Shown: one piece after another, positions 48,027 through 56,335 of the stretch
Layout of the letters: each line of letters begins with the position of its first letter
Numbering within the stretch: the stretch's first letter is position 1
NCBI RefSeq assembly: GCF_900102195.1
Contig: NZ_FNBE01000002.1
Coordinates: forward strand, 186,001-250,000
Source: Pseudonocardia oroxyli
GTDB taxonomy: Bacteria; Actinomycetota; Actinomycetes; Mycobacteriales; Pseudonocardiaceae
DNA length: 64,000 bases
Reading direction: 5' to 3'
Program-made: the position numbers and the translations under genes
The notes under the pieces: generated by a model
What the model was told of the DNA's origin: nothing
Seen by the model: the letters and a program-made list of their open reading frames with translations, nothing else
Databases searched by the model: none

Positions 48027-49954
48027 GCCTGTGCTCCGGTCATGGGGGCTCCGTTGGTGGTGGTGCTGGTGTTCGGGTGGGTGCCGGTGAGGTAGTCCAG
48101 GAACACGTCCTGGAGCTCCTCGGCCTTGAACGGCAGCCCGGAGACCTTGGTGTAGGACTTGGCGTCGACGAGGTAGCGGGCGCGCAGCAGCAGGACGAGC
48201 TGCCCGAGGTTCATCTCCGGGACCAGCACCGTCTTGTAGGAGCGCAGCACCTGCCCGAGGTTGGCGGGCAGGGGGTTGAGGTTGCGGATCTGCGCGGTCG
48301 CGACCCGGTGTCCGAGCCCGCGGACCCGCCGGGCGCCGGCGACGATGGGCCCGTAGGTGGAGCCCCACCCGACGACCAGCAGCTCGGCGTCCCCGGTGGG
48401 GTCGTCGACCTGCAGGTCGGGGACTTCGATGCCGTCGATCTTGGCTTGGCGTAGCCGCATCATCCGGTCGTGGTTGTCCGGGTCGTAGGAGATCGACCCG
48501 CGGCCGTCGGCTTTCTCCAGCCCACCGATGCGGTGTTCCAAGCCCGGTGTGCCGGGGACGGCCCAGGGGCGGGCCAACGTTTCGGGGTCGCGCAGGTAGG
48601 GCCAGAACTCCCCGGACCCGTCGGGGGCGTTGGGTTCGGTGGCGAACCCGGGGTCGATCGGTTGCAGGGTGTCGGCGTCGGGGACCTTCCACGGCTCGGA
48701 CCCGTTCGCGAGCGCCCCGTCGGAGAGCACCATGACGGGGGTGCGGTACTTGACCGCCATGGCGGCGGCTTCGACGGCGGCGTGGAAGCAGTCCCCCGGG
48801 GACTGGGGGGCGATGATCGGCAGGGGTGCTTCGCCGTTGCGCCCGAACATGGCTTGGAGCAGGTCGGCCTGCTCGGTCTTGGTGGGCAGCCCCGTGGACG
48901 GGCCGCCTCGTTGGACGTCGATGACCAGCAGCGGGAGTTCGAGGGCGACGGCGAGCCCGATGGTCTCCGCCTTGAGCGCGATTCCCGGCCCGGAGGTGGC
49001 CGTGACACCCAGGACCCCGCCGAAGCTCGCGCCCAGGGCGGCGCCGACCCCGGCGATCTCGTCCTCGGCCTGGAACGTGGTCACACCGAACGCCTTGTGC
49101 TTGGACAGCTCGTGGAGGATGTCGCTGGCGGGGGTGATCGGGTAGGCGCCGAGGAACACCGGTAGTCCGGTGACCCTCCCGGCCGCGACGATGCCGTAGG
49201 ACATCGCGGTGTTCCCGGTGATCTGCCGATACGTGCCCGGGGCCAGCTTCGCCGGGGCGACCTCGTAGGTCACCGCGAACGCCTCGGTGGTCTCCCCGTA
49301 AGCGTGACCTGCCCGGAAGGCGAGGATGTTGGCCTCGGCGATGTCGGGCTTGCGGGCGAACTTCTCCCGCAGGAACCGTTCGGTGCTCTCGTGGGGGCGG
49401 TGATACATCCAGGACAGCAGCCCGAGGGCGAACATGTTCTTCGCCCGCTCGGCGTCCTTCTTGCTCAGCCCGGTCTCCTCCAGAGCGCCCCTCGTGAGGG
49501 TGGCCATGGCGACCGGATGCACCTGGAAGTCGGCCAGCGAGTCGTCCTCGAGCGGATTCTGCGCGTAGCCGACCTTGGTCAGGTTCCGCTTGGTGAACTC
49601 GTCGGTGTTGACGATCAACACCCCGCCGTGGGGCAGGTCGGCGATGTTCGCCTTCAACGCGGCGGGGTTCATCGCGACCAGCACGTCCGGGCGGTCGCCG
49701 GGGGTGAGGATGTCGTAGTTGGCGAAGTGCAGCTGGAACGAGCTGACTCCGGGCAGGGTCCCGGCGGGGGCGCGGATCTCGGCGGGGAAGTTCGGCAACG
49801 TCGACAGGTCGTTGCCGAACGTCGCGGTCTCCGAGGTGAACCGGTCACCCGTCAACTGCATCCCGTCACCGGAGTCACCCGCGAACCGGATGACCACACG
49901 GTCCTTGGTCACGACCTCGGGCACGGACGTGACGGCGGCGTCGTTGGACGTCAT
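48023..49954 (-). CDS. korA: 2-oxoacid:ferredoxin oxidoreductase, alpha/gamma fused subunit
   Basis: About 643 residues. The N-terminal gamma-type domain starts VVIRFAGDSGDGMQLTGDRF; the alpha domain begins near 250 (GNTAMSYGIVAAG, GAYPITPASDILHELS, TSGPGIALKAE). This gamma-alpha fusion is typical of the actinobacterial enzyme. The ATG at 49954 was chosen; an in-frame GTG at 49978 would add eight residues and neither has a clear SD. Overlaps korB by ATGA. Confidence 0.93.
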   Translation of the reverse strand: MTSNDAAVTSVPEVVTKDRVVIRFAGDSGDGMQLTGDRFTSETATFGNDLSTLPNFPAEIRAPAGTLPGVSSFQLHFANYDILTPGDRPDVLVAMNPAALKANIADLPHGGVLIVNTDEFTKRNLTKVGYAQNPLEDDSLADFQVHPVAMATLTRGALEETGLSKKDAERAKNMFALGLLSWMYHRPHESTERFLREKFARKPDIAEANILAFRAGHAYGETTEAFAVTYEVAPAKLAPGTYRQITGNTAMSYGIVAAGRVTGLPVFLGAYPITPASDILHELSKHKAFGVTTFQAEDEIAGVGAALGASFGGVLGVTATSGPGIALKAETIGLAVALELPLLVIDVQRGGPSTGLPTKTEQADLLQAMFGRNGEAPLPIIAPQSPGDCFHAAVEAAAMAVKYRTPVMVLSDGALANGSEPWKVPDADTLQPIDPGFATEPNAPDGSGEFWPYLRDPETLARPWAVPGTPGLEHRIGGLEKADGRGSISYDPDNHDRMMRLRQAKIDGIEVPDLQVDDPTGDAELLVVGWGSTYGPIVAGARRVRGLGHRVATAQIRNLNPLPANLGQVLRSYKTVLVPEMNLGQLVLLLRARYLVDAKSYTKVSGLPFKAEELQDVFLDYLTGTHPNTSTTTNGAPMTGAQA

Positions 49955-50060
49955 GTCGAGGTCATTCCCCGATTCCACTCGAGAGCATGGTGAGTACGGA
50001 CGAGGTTAACGTCCGATGTCGTTCAGTGTGCCTGAGGCCGGGCGGCGTCACACCCGTCGA

Positions 50061-50819
50061 TCACCGCTTGCTGATCCGCGCCTGCAGCGCCGCGACCCGC
50101 TTCTGGAACTCCTCCGACTGTACGGTCGCGGCCTGGGCGCGCACCTCGATCTCCGTCGCCTCCCGGTGCGAGAGGGGGCCCGCGGTGATCCGCATCGTCG
50201 CCTTGGTGGTCTCGATGAGCGCGCGGGGCGCCGCTGCGGCCCGGCCCGCCAGCTCCAGGGCGCCCGCAAGCAGGGACTCGTCGTCGTCGTACCGGCGCCA
50301 GACGAGCCCGACGCGCTCGGCCTCGGCCGCGTCGAGGACGTCGCAGAACAGCGTCATGGCCTTGGCACCCTGGGTCCCGAGAGCGCGCTCGATCATCCAG
50401 GTGTAGCCGCCGCCGGGGTGGATACCGAGCGGCATGAAGCGGGTGTCGAACTTCGCGCCGGGGCCGGCGAGACGCAGATCACAGGCCAGTGCCAGGTTGA
50501 GGCCCGCGCCCACCGCCGCGCCGTTCACCGCCGCGATCGTCGGCAGCGGACACTCGGCCACCGCGAGGAACCCCGAGTACACGGCCCGCAGCCGCTCGTG
50601 GTCGGCGCCCTGCAGCTCGGCGAGGTCCCCGCCCGCGCAGAACGCCGGCGGCTCGCCGGTGATCACGACGGCGCCGACGGCGGGGTCCGCGACCGCGGCG
50701 TCCAGCGCCGCGACCAGCATGCCTGCCAGCTCGAGGTTCATCGCGTTGCGGCGCTCGGGGTTGGACACGGTCAGCAGGGCGACTCCGTCGGTGATCGACG
50801 TCTGAACTTCGGTGGTCAT
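50061..50819 (-). CDS. Enoyl-CoA hydratase/isomerase family protein
   Basis: A 252-residue crotonase-fold protein. The oxyanion-hole segments are NPERRNAMN and AFCAGGDLAEL, followed by NGAAVGAGLNLALACDLRLA. The usual second catalytic glutamate region reads HPGGGYTWMIERALG. Members hydrate or isomerise acyl-CoA esters; the substrate is not evident. It is separated from htpX by the repeat array. Confidence 0.88.
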   Translation of the reverse strand: MTTEVQTSITDGVALLTVSNPERRNAMNLELAGMLVAALDAAVADPAVGAVVITGEPPAFCAGGDLAELQGADHERLRAVYSGFLAVAECPLPTIAAVNGAAVGAGLNLALACDLRLAGPGAKFDTRFMPLGIHPGGGYTWMIERALGTQGAKAMTLFCDVLDAAEAERVGLVWRRYDDDESLLAGALELAGRAAAAPRALIETTKATMRITAGPLSHREATEIEVRAQAATVQSEEFQKRVAALQARISKR

Positions 50820-51221
50820 GGCCTGATCCTGACACGGGGGAGCTGTGGTGATCGCGCCCCTTTGCACTGTCAGCCGATCCGCACCCCGCGTGAGGTGCGG
50901 ATCGGCTGACAGTGCAAAGGGTCATGGGGGCTCGTGTCTCGCGTCGGGTGCGGATCCGCTGTCAGTGCAAAGGGACGCGGAGGGGGCTCGTCCCTCGCGT
51001 CGGGTGCGGATCCGCCGACAGTGCAAGGGGGGCGCGGAGGATGGGCGTATACCTCGCACGAGGTGCGGATCCGCTGTCACTGCAAAGGGGCGCGGAGGGT
51101 GGGCTCGTGCCTCGCGTCGGGTGCGGATCCGCTGACAGTGCAAAGGACACGGAGAGCACAGGTCTGCGCGGAACACCTCCCGGCGCCGGTTCGTTGTCGC
51201 GGCAGGAACGAGGGAGGAACG
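50820..51221. other. 402-bp non-coding region dominated by a repeat array
   Basis: The divergent spacer between the enoyl-CoA hydratase and htpX. I see no gene. The stretch 50858-51147 is the array described separately. The last 70 nt hold the htpX leader with GGGAGG before the start. Confidence 0.7.
50858..51147. repeat. Tandem repeat array with a 28-bp perfect hairpin
   Basis: A 28-nt core (GGTGCGGATCCGCTGTCAGT, ending TGCAAAGG) occurs five times, beginning at 50894, 50947, 51003, 51062 and 51120, a period of 53-59 nt. The linkers between cores are also related (GGGCTCGTGCCTCGCGTC). The first core is paired with an inverted copy at 50858-50885, giving a perfect 28-bp stem with an 8-nt loop. 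The core contains the palindrome GCGGATCCGC. Confidence 0.85.
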
Positions 51222-52082
51222 GTGCACGGTCATCTCAACGGTCTGAAGACGGCGGTCCTGCTCGGCGGCATGAGCGCGCTCGTGCTGCTGATCGGCGGGC
51301 TCGTCGCGGGCCGGACGGGATTGATCCTCGCCGTGTTCGTCGCGCTGGCGATGAACGGCTACGCCTACTTCAACTCGGCGAAGATGTCCCTGCGCGCCAT
51401 GCACGCCCGACCGGTCACCGAGGCGGAGGCGCCGCAGCTGTACCGGATCGTCCGCGAGCTCTCGCAGCGCGCGCGCCAGCCGATGCCGCAGCTCTACCTG
51501 TCCCCGACGGAGGCGCCGAACGCCTTCGCGACCGGCCGCAATCCCCGCAACGCTGCCGTCTGCGCCACCACCGGCCTGCTCGAGCTGCTCGACGAACGTG
51601 AGCTGCGCGCCGTGCTGGGCCACGAGCTGTCCCACGTCTACAACCGCGACATCCTCATCTCCTGCGTCGCCGGGGCGATGGCCTCGATGATCAGCTTCCT
51701 GGCGAACATGGCGATGTTCGCCGGGATCTTCGGGGGCGGGGACGAGGACCGGCCGAACCCGATCGCGGCCCTGCTGATCGCCCTGCTCGGGCCGGTCGCC
51801 GCCGGCGTGGTGCAGATGGCGGTGAGCCGGTCGCGGGAGTACCAGGCGGACGCGTCCGGCGCCCGGCTGACCGGCGATCCGCTCGCCCTGGCCTCGGCGC
51901 TGCACAAGCTGGAGTACGGCACCGCCCTCGCGCCGCTCCCGCCCGAGCCGCAGCTCGTCTCGCAGGCCCACCTGATGATCGCCAGCCCGTTCCGGCCCGG
52001 CGAGCACATGGCTCGGCTGTTCGCCACCCACCCGCCGATCGAGGACCGGATCAGGCGGCTCCAGGCGATGGCCCGCCGCTAG
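51222..52082 (+). CDS. htpX: HtpX-type membrane zinc metalloprotease
   Basis: A 286-residue M48B protease that degrades damaged membrane proteins. Two N-terminal TM segments (about 8-45), the zinc motif HELSH near residue 133, further TM segments at about 145-200 and the third-ligand region [15 protein letters not shown] are visible. The GTG at 51222 has GGGAGG. It corresponds to Rv0563, closing the mycobacterial-type locus. Its 3' end overlaps the convergent gene by 32 nt. Confidence 0.95.
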   Translation: MHGHLNGLKTAVLLGGMSALVLLIGGLVAGRTGLILAVFVALAMNGYAYFNSAKMSLRAMHARPVTEAEAPQLYRIVRELSQRARQPMPQLYLSPTEAPNAFATGRNPRNAAVCATTGLLELLDERELRAVLGHELSHVYNRDILISCVAGAMASMISFLANMAMFAGIFGGGDEDRPNPIAALLIALLGPVAAGVVQMAVSRSREYQADASGARLTGDPLALASALHKLEYGTALAPLPPEPQLVSQAHLMIASPFRPGEHMARLFATHPPIEDRIRRLQAMARR

Positions 52083-52824
52083 CCAGGCGGCTCACCTCGT
52101 CGAGCCCGGCGCGCAGCGCATCCAGCTGTGCGCCCAGCTCCTCGACGAGCTCGTCCCCCGGTCCCTCGCCGGTCGTCGCGGCCAGCGCGAGCAGCTCGAC
52201 GGCCCGGGTGCGCAACCCCTCCAGCCCGACCGCGGTCGAGTGCAGCCGGGCCAGGGCGGCGTCTCGGGCCGCGGTCATCCGGTCGTAGGTGGCGAGCTGA
52301 TCGGTGACCCCCCGCAGCGCCGAGGCCTGTTCCTCCCGCACCGCCGGGTCCGTCGGGCGGGCGCGCTGCAGCCTGCCCCGCTCCTCGCGCAGCCGCTCCA
52401 CGGGGATCTGCCCGCAGGCCTGGTCGAACGCGGTGGCCTGACCCGCGAGCCGCCGCACCTGTGTCGACGCGCTCGACGCCGTGTCCCGGATCGCGCCGAT
52501 CTGGTCACGGGTGACCCCGGCCGCGGCGTTCTCGACGGTGCCGTCGAGCGCCCGCAGCGCTTCCTCCGCCCGGTCCAGGAGCCGGCGTGCGGAGCTGCCG
52601 CGCGGCGGTTCGGGCAGCGCGACGGGCACGGCCGCCTGCGCGGTGGCGGGGGAGCGGTTCAGCAGCGCGTCGGACACCACCTTGGCCCCGTAGACGACGA
52701 CGGCCACGCCGGCGCCCGCCGCGATGCCCACCCCGCCCGCCGGGACGACCGCCCAGGTCAGCCCGCCCGCGACCGCACCGACGACCGCCGCCCACGGATC
52801 GGCCAGCCGCTCTTTCAGACCCAT
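52051..52824 (-). CDS. Membrane-anchored helical (coiled-coil) protein
   Basis: 257 residues. Two adjacent hydrophobic stretches at about 10-50 form a hairpin anchor, followed by a long Ala/Glu/Arg-rich helical region (residues 75-250) with heptad-like spacing. No family recognised. It starts 13 nt after the von Willebrand A gene and is probably its membrane partner. Confidence 0.65.
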   Translation of the reverse strand: MGLKERLADPWAAVVGAVAGGLTWAVVPAGGVGIAAGAGVAVVVYGAKVVSDALLNRSPATAQAAVPVALPEPPRGSSARRLLDRAEEALRALDGTVENAAAGVTRDQIGAIRDTASSASTQVRRLAGQATAFDQACGQIPVERLREERGRLQRARPTDPAVREEQASALRGVTDQLATYDRMTAARDAALARLHSTAVGLEGLRTRAVELLALAATTGEGPGDELVEELGAQLDALRAGLDEVSRLASGGPSPGAA

Positions 52825-52837
52825 CCGAGCGGCCCCC

Positions 52838-54664
52838 TCAGAAGTTCGAGATCACGTTCGTCATGACCCGGCGGATCGAGGCCTCGTCCCCGGCGTCGTA
52901 CGACGCGGCGCGGGTGGCGCGGGCGATCTGGGTGAGCACGTCGAGATCCGCGTCCTCGCCGTACGCGATCGGGAAGACCCGGACCGCGCGCGAGGTGTCC
53001 TCGGTGTCGAGGCTCGACACGAGGCCCGCCAGGTCGTTGTCGGCGGGGTACTCGTTCACCCCGTCCGTCAGCAGCACGACGGCGTTGATCCGGTTCGGGT
53101 CGAAGGTCTGCTGCACCTGCGCGACGGCCGCGCGGGTCGTGGCGTAGAGCGCCGTGCCGCCGCCGGGCTCGAGGCCCTGCACCACACGGCGCACCTGGTC
53201 GCGGGAGGCGCCGACCTGCCCCGGCGGCACGACCACCCGGAACGGGTCGGTCTCCGTGCCCCGCGGCGTGCTGAAGGTCCACACGCTGAGCGTGTCCTCC
53301 GCCCCGAGCAGCCCCAACCCCTCCTCGGCGGCCTGTTTGGCCAGGTCGAGGCGGGTGCTCCCGGCACCGGGCACGGTCTGGCCCATCGAGCCCGAGACGT
53401 CCAGCACGAAGACGAGGTTCGCCTTCTTCCGCAGATCGGTCCAGGAGGTGACGATCTCGTCGAGCACCGCGGCCGCGGGCGGCTGGAGCACCGCGAGCTG
53501 CGCCTGCGGCAGCAGCCCGTTCTCCCGGGTGATCGGGGCACCGGGCGTGCCCTCGAAGCTGCGGAACGCCGCGTCGGTGAACCGGCTCTGCTGGTCCGGC
53601 TCGCGCAGGTAGGACAGGAAGTCCGCGGCGGCCGCCCGCTTCGGCGCGTCCACCCAGTCCGCGGTCAGGGTGAGGAACGGGTTGTCCGAGACGAGCGTGC
53701 CGTCCCGCGGGTAGATCGCGACGAGCGGCACGCGGGGCTTCGGGCCCTGGCCCGCCGTCGCGGGGTCGCCGGACGGGTTGCCCTGGTTGTAGTCCCAGAC
53801 GGACTTCTCCTCGACGGTGACCGCGCTGATGTAGGACAGCGAGTTGCCCCGCGCGTCCGCCTCCGCGAGGTTGCGCAGGAAGGTCAGCGTGGTGTCCCCG
53901 TAGTGCACGACGCCGCTCTCCACCCGCTGCACGAACTCCCGGTTCGCGGGGTCCGCGACGTCTGCGGACACGAGGTCCGTGGAGCGCCCGGTCGCCGCGA
54001 AGAACGCCGCGACCGTGGCGTTCAGCCCCGAGGTGGACAGCGTGGGGTTGGTCTTGCCGAGGGTGAACCGGCCCCACTCGGGGTGCCCCTGCGCGCCCCA
54101 GCCCGCCGGGTCCGCCTCCAACGCCGCCAGCTCGGCCCAGCCGATCGCCCGGTCCGGCCAGCCCAGGGCCTCCGCCATGGGCTGCGGCATGGCGATGACT
54201 AGCGGTGTCTGGGCCACCGACGGCCGCTCGGCGGGCACCAGGTTCGGCCGGTCCGCCTCGGTGAGCCGCTGCTCGAGCACACCCGCCCAGGACGACGCGG
54301 CGGGGCTCCAGACGTCCGGCCGCGGGCCGTACGCCGCCTCGTTCCAGTCCGCGGCCAGGGCCTGGGCCGCCTCGCCGGACGCCAACGAGGTGACCCGCAC
54401 GTCCGCACACCGCCCGTCGACCTCGCGGTCGGTGTTGTTGTAGCTGTTCGCGACGGCGGCGAGCAGGGCCGCCTTCTCCGAGGACGCGGTGACGTTCAGC
54501 GGCACGCAGTCCGCCCGGTCGGCCCGGCTCGGCGCCGGGTCGTCCCCGCCGGAGCCACCCGATCCGCCGGTCACCCACGCGCGCACGCCGATCACGAGTG
54601 CCACCCCCACGACGAGGGCGATGACGAGGGGGACGATGCGGCGGCGGGGCCGGGGTGTCGTCAC
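52838..54664 (-). CDS. Solute-binding-like protein fused to a von Willebrand A domain
   Basis: 608 residues, anchored by an N-terminal TM (about 10-28). Residues 50-390 look like a periplasmic binding protein (SEKAALLAAVANSYNN, PLVIAMPQPMAEALG, GKTNPTLSTSGLNA, PLVAIYPRDGTLVSDNPFLTL). The VWA domain follows, with its metal-binding MIDAS motif LDVSGSMGQ near residue 420, a later threonine in GGGTALYATT and LLTDGVNEYPADND. Such proteins occur in actinobacteria, but their ligand and partner are unknown. The extracytoplasmic location is inferred. Confidence 0.85.
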   Translation of the reverse strand: MTTPRPRRRIVPLVIALVVGVALVIGVRAWVTGGSGGSGGDDPAPSRADRADCVPLNVTASSEKAALLAAVANSYNNTDREVDGRCADVRVTSLASGEAAQALAADWNEAAYGPRPDVWSPAASSWAGVLEQRLTEADRPNLVPAERPSVAQTPLVIAMPQPMAEALGWPDRAIGWAELAALEADPAGWGAQGHPEWGRFTLGKTNPTLSTSGLNATVAAFFAATGRSTDLVSADVADPANREFVQRVESGVVHYGDTTLTFLRNLAEADARGNSLSYISAVTVEEKSVWDYNQGNPSGDPATAGQGPKPRVPLVAIYPRDGTLVSDNPFLTLTADWVDAPKRAAAADFLSYLREPDQQSRFTDAAFRSFEGTPGAPITRENGLLPQAQLAVLQPPAAAVLDEIVTSWTDLRKKANLVFVLDVSGSMGQTVPGAGSTRLDLAKQAAEEGLGLLGAEDTLSVWTFSTPRGTETDPFRVVVPPGQVGASRDQVRRVVQGLEPGGGTALYATTRAAVAQVQQTFDPNRINAVVLLTDGVNEYPADNDLAGLVSSLDTEDTSRAVRVFPIAYGEDADLDVLTQIARATRAASYDAGDEASIRRVMTNVISNF

Positions 54665-54800
54665 GAGCGGGTCTCAGTCACGGGTGGGCCTTCCTGGTCC
54701 GGGGACGATCACGCTATCCGGCACACCCGACGTTTCCCCCGGGCCGCGACCGGATCGTTGTCGCCGTCCACCGGGGCTGGGTTCCTGACCGCAATCCAGG

Positions 54801-54806
54801 TAGGCT
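54801..54806 (+). promoter_or_regulatory. -10 box of the thioesterase gene (leaderless)
   Basis: TAGGCT ends 7 nt before the ATG at 54814; no SD is visible. Confidence 0.5.
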
Positions 54807-54813
54807 CCCCCGC

Positions 54814-55305
54814 ATGACGACCGTGCAGCCCCGGGAGCGGACCCACACCTGGGAGGACCCGACGAAGATGGCCGCCGCGGCCGGGATGAGCGGCATGGAG
54901 GTGTTCGCGGCGCTGCAGGCGGGTGAGCTGCCCGCCCCGCCGATCCTCTCGCTCGTCGGGTTCGAGCTGGCCTCGTTCGGCGAGGGCCGCGTGGTGTTCC
55001 GCATGGTCCCCGGGGAGTACCAGTACAACCCGCTGGGCACGGTGCACGGCGGGGTCTTCGCCACCCTCCTGGACTCCGCGATGGGCTGTGCCGTGCACAC
55101 GACGCTGCCCGCGGGCGTCGGGTACACGAGCCTCGACCTCGACGTGAGGTTCCTGCGCCCCATGACCGCGGCCACCGGGGAGGTCGAGGCCACCGGGTGG
55201 GTGGTGAACGCGGGCCGCCGCACCGCGCTGGCGCAGTCCGAGCTGCGGGACGCGGGCGGCAGGCTGCTGGCGACGGGCAGCTCGAGCTGCATCGTGATGC
55301 GCTGA
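54814..55305 (+). CDS. PaaI-type hotdog-fold thioesterase
   Basis: A 163-residue acyl-CoA thioesterase. The signature NPLGTVHGGVFATLLDSAMG carries the catalytic Asp/Gly region, followed by YTSLDLDVRFLRPM. It likely hydrolyses aryl- or acyl-CoA esters. The upstream open frame starts at 54655, but the ATG at 54814 fits the promoter box. Confidence 0.88.
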   Translation: MTTVQPRERTHTWEDPTKMAAAAGMSGMEVFAALQAGELPAPPILSLVGFELASFGEGRVVFRMVPGEYQYNPLGTVHGGVFATLLDSAMGCAVHTTLPAGVGYTSLDLDVRFLRPMTAATGEVEATGWVVNAGRRTALAQSELRDAGGRLLATGSSSCIVMR

Positions 55306-55360
55306 CCCCTCCGCCGGACGCGCGGTCGGCCTGCGCGGCGGCGTGCGGCAGACTCGGCGC

Positions 55361-55540
55361 ATGTCCGACGACGACGACACCACCGCGCTCCCGCAGACCT
55401 GCGTCCGCTGCGGCAGGCAGTCCCTGCTGCGGATCGTCGGCCGCTGCGCGGACTGCATCGGCGAGCTCGGCCTCGCCGCGACCCAGGACTACGACGGCTT
55501 CCGCGCCGAGGTGAAGGCCGAGTTCGGGGTGAAGGGGTAG
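55361..55540 (+). CDS. Small zinc-ribbon-like protein
   Basis: 59 residues with two cysteine pairs, CVRCGRQ and CADC, separated by 13 residues, which suggests one Zn2+ site. The C-terminus is a short charged helix. No family name. It ends 3 nt before the GH16-like gene. Confidence 0.65.
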   Translation: MSDDDDTTALPQTCVRCGRQSLLRIVGRCADCIGELGLAATQDYDGFRAEVKAEFGVKG

Positions 55541-55543
55541 GGC

Positions 55544-56275
55544 GTGGAGGAGCGGTTCACCACCCTGGACCCGGCCCGCTGGCTCCCGGCCTACCTGCCC
55601 GCGTGGAGCTCGCGCGCGGCGGCCGCCGCGACCTACGAGGTGGGCGGTGAGGACGGCGGCGGCCTGCGGCTGAGCATCCCGCCCGAGCACCCCGTCTGGT
55701 GTCCGGACCGCCACGATCCGCCGCTGCGGGTGTCCGCGGTGCAGTCGGGCAACTGGTCCGGCCCGGTCGGGAGCACCCGGGGGCAGCAGCCCTTCCGGGA
55801 GGGGCTGACCGTCCGCGAGACCCAGTCCGAGCTGCGCGGGCTGGTTCCGCACCACGGCACGGTCGAGGTGGAGTGCCGGGCCCGGATCGGGCCGCGGTCG
55901 ATGTTCTCGGCCTGGATGATCGGCATGGAGGACGCCCCCGAGCGCTGCGGCGAGATCTGTCTGGTGGAGGTGTTCGGCACCGCGCCGCGGGCGGTGGGCT
56001 GCGGCATCCATGCGTTCCGCGACCCGGCGTTGCACGAGGAGTTCGCGGCCGAGCCGCGGGAGATCGACGTCGCCGACTTCCACACCTATGCCGTGGACTG
56101 GCGCCCCGACGGCGTCGACTTCCGGCTCGACGGCGAGGTGGTCCGGCGGTCGCGCCAGTCCCCGGACTATCCGATGTTGCTGATCCTCGGCGTGTTCGAC
56201 TTCCCGGCCCAGGGGCCTGCCGACCCCCGGCCGCCCGAGCTCGAGGTCCGCCGGGTCACGTCCGAGTCACATTGA
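55544..56275 (+). CDS. GH16-like (concanavalin-type) protein
   Basis: A 243-residue beta-sandwich protein with a GH16 laminarinase/kappa-carrageenase-like pattern: GTVEVECRARIG, then the active-site strand E137-I-C-L-V-E142, then DFHTYAVDWRPDGVDFRLDGEVV. GH16 enzymes use ExDxxE; here both catalytic glutamates are kept but the assisting aspartate position is Cys139. There is no signal peptide, which is odd for a glycanase, so it may act inside the cell or only bind glycans. Confidence 0.75.
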   Translation: MEERFTTLDPARWLPAYLPAWSSRAAAAATYEVGGEDGGGLRLSIPPEHPVWCPDRHDPPLRVSAVQSGNWSGPVGSTRGQQPFREGLTVRETQSELRGLVPHHGTVEVECRARIGPRSMFSAWMIGMEDAPERCGEICLVEVFGTAPRAVGCGIHAFRDPALHEEFAAEPREIDVADFHTYAVDWRPDGVDFRLDGEVVRRSRQSPDYPMLLILGVFDFPAQGPADPRPPELEVRRVTSESH

Positions 56276-56335
56276 CGACCTGAACAGTTGCACAGATGAT
56301 TCGCTCCACACGTGGAACGCACGACAGGAGCGGTG

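Noticed and set aside
50858-51147. CRISPR array
   Set aside because: Cores vary in sequence, the linkers resemble each other and are not unique spacers, the period drifts, and no cas genes are near.
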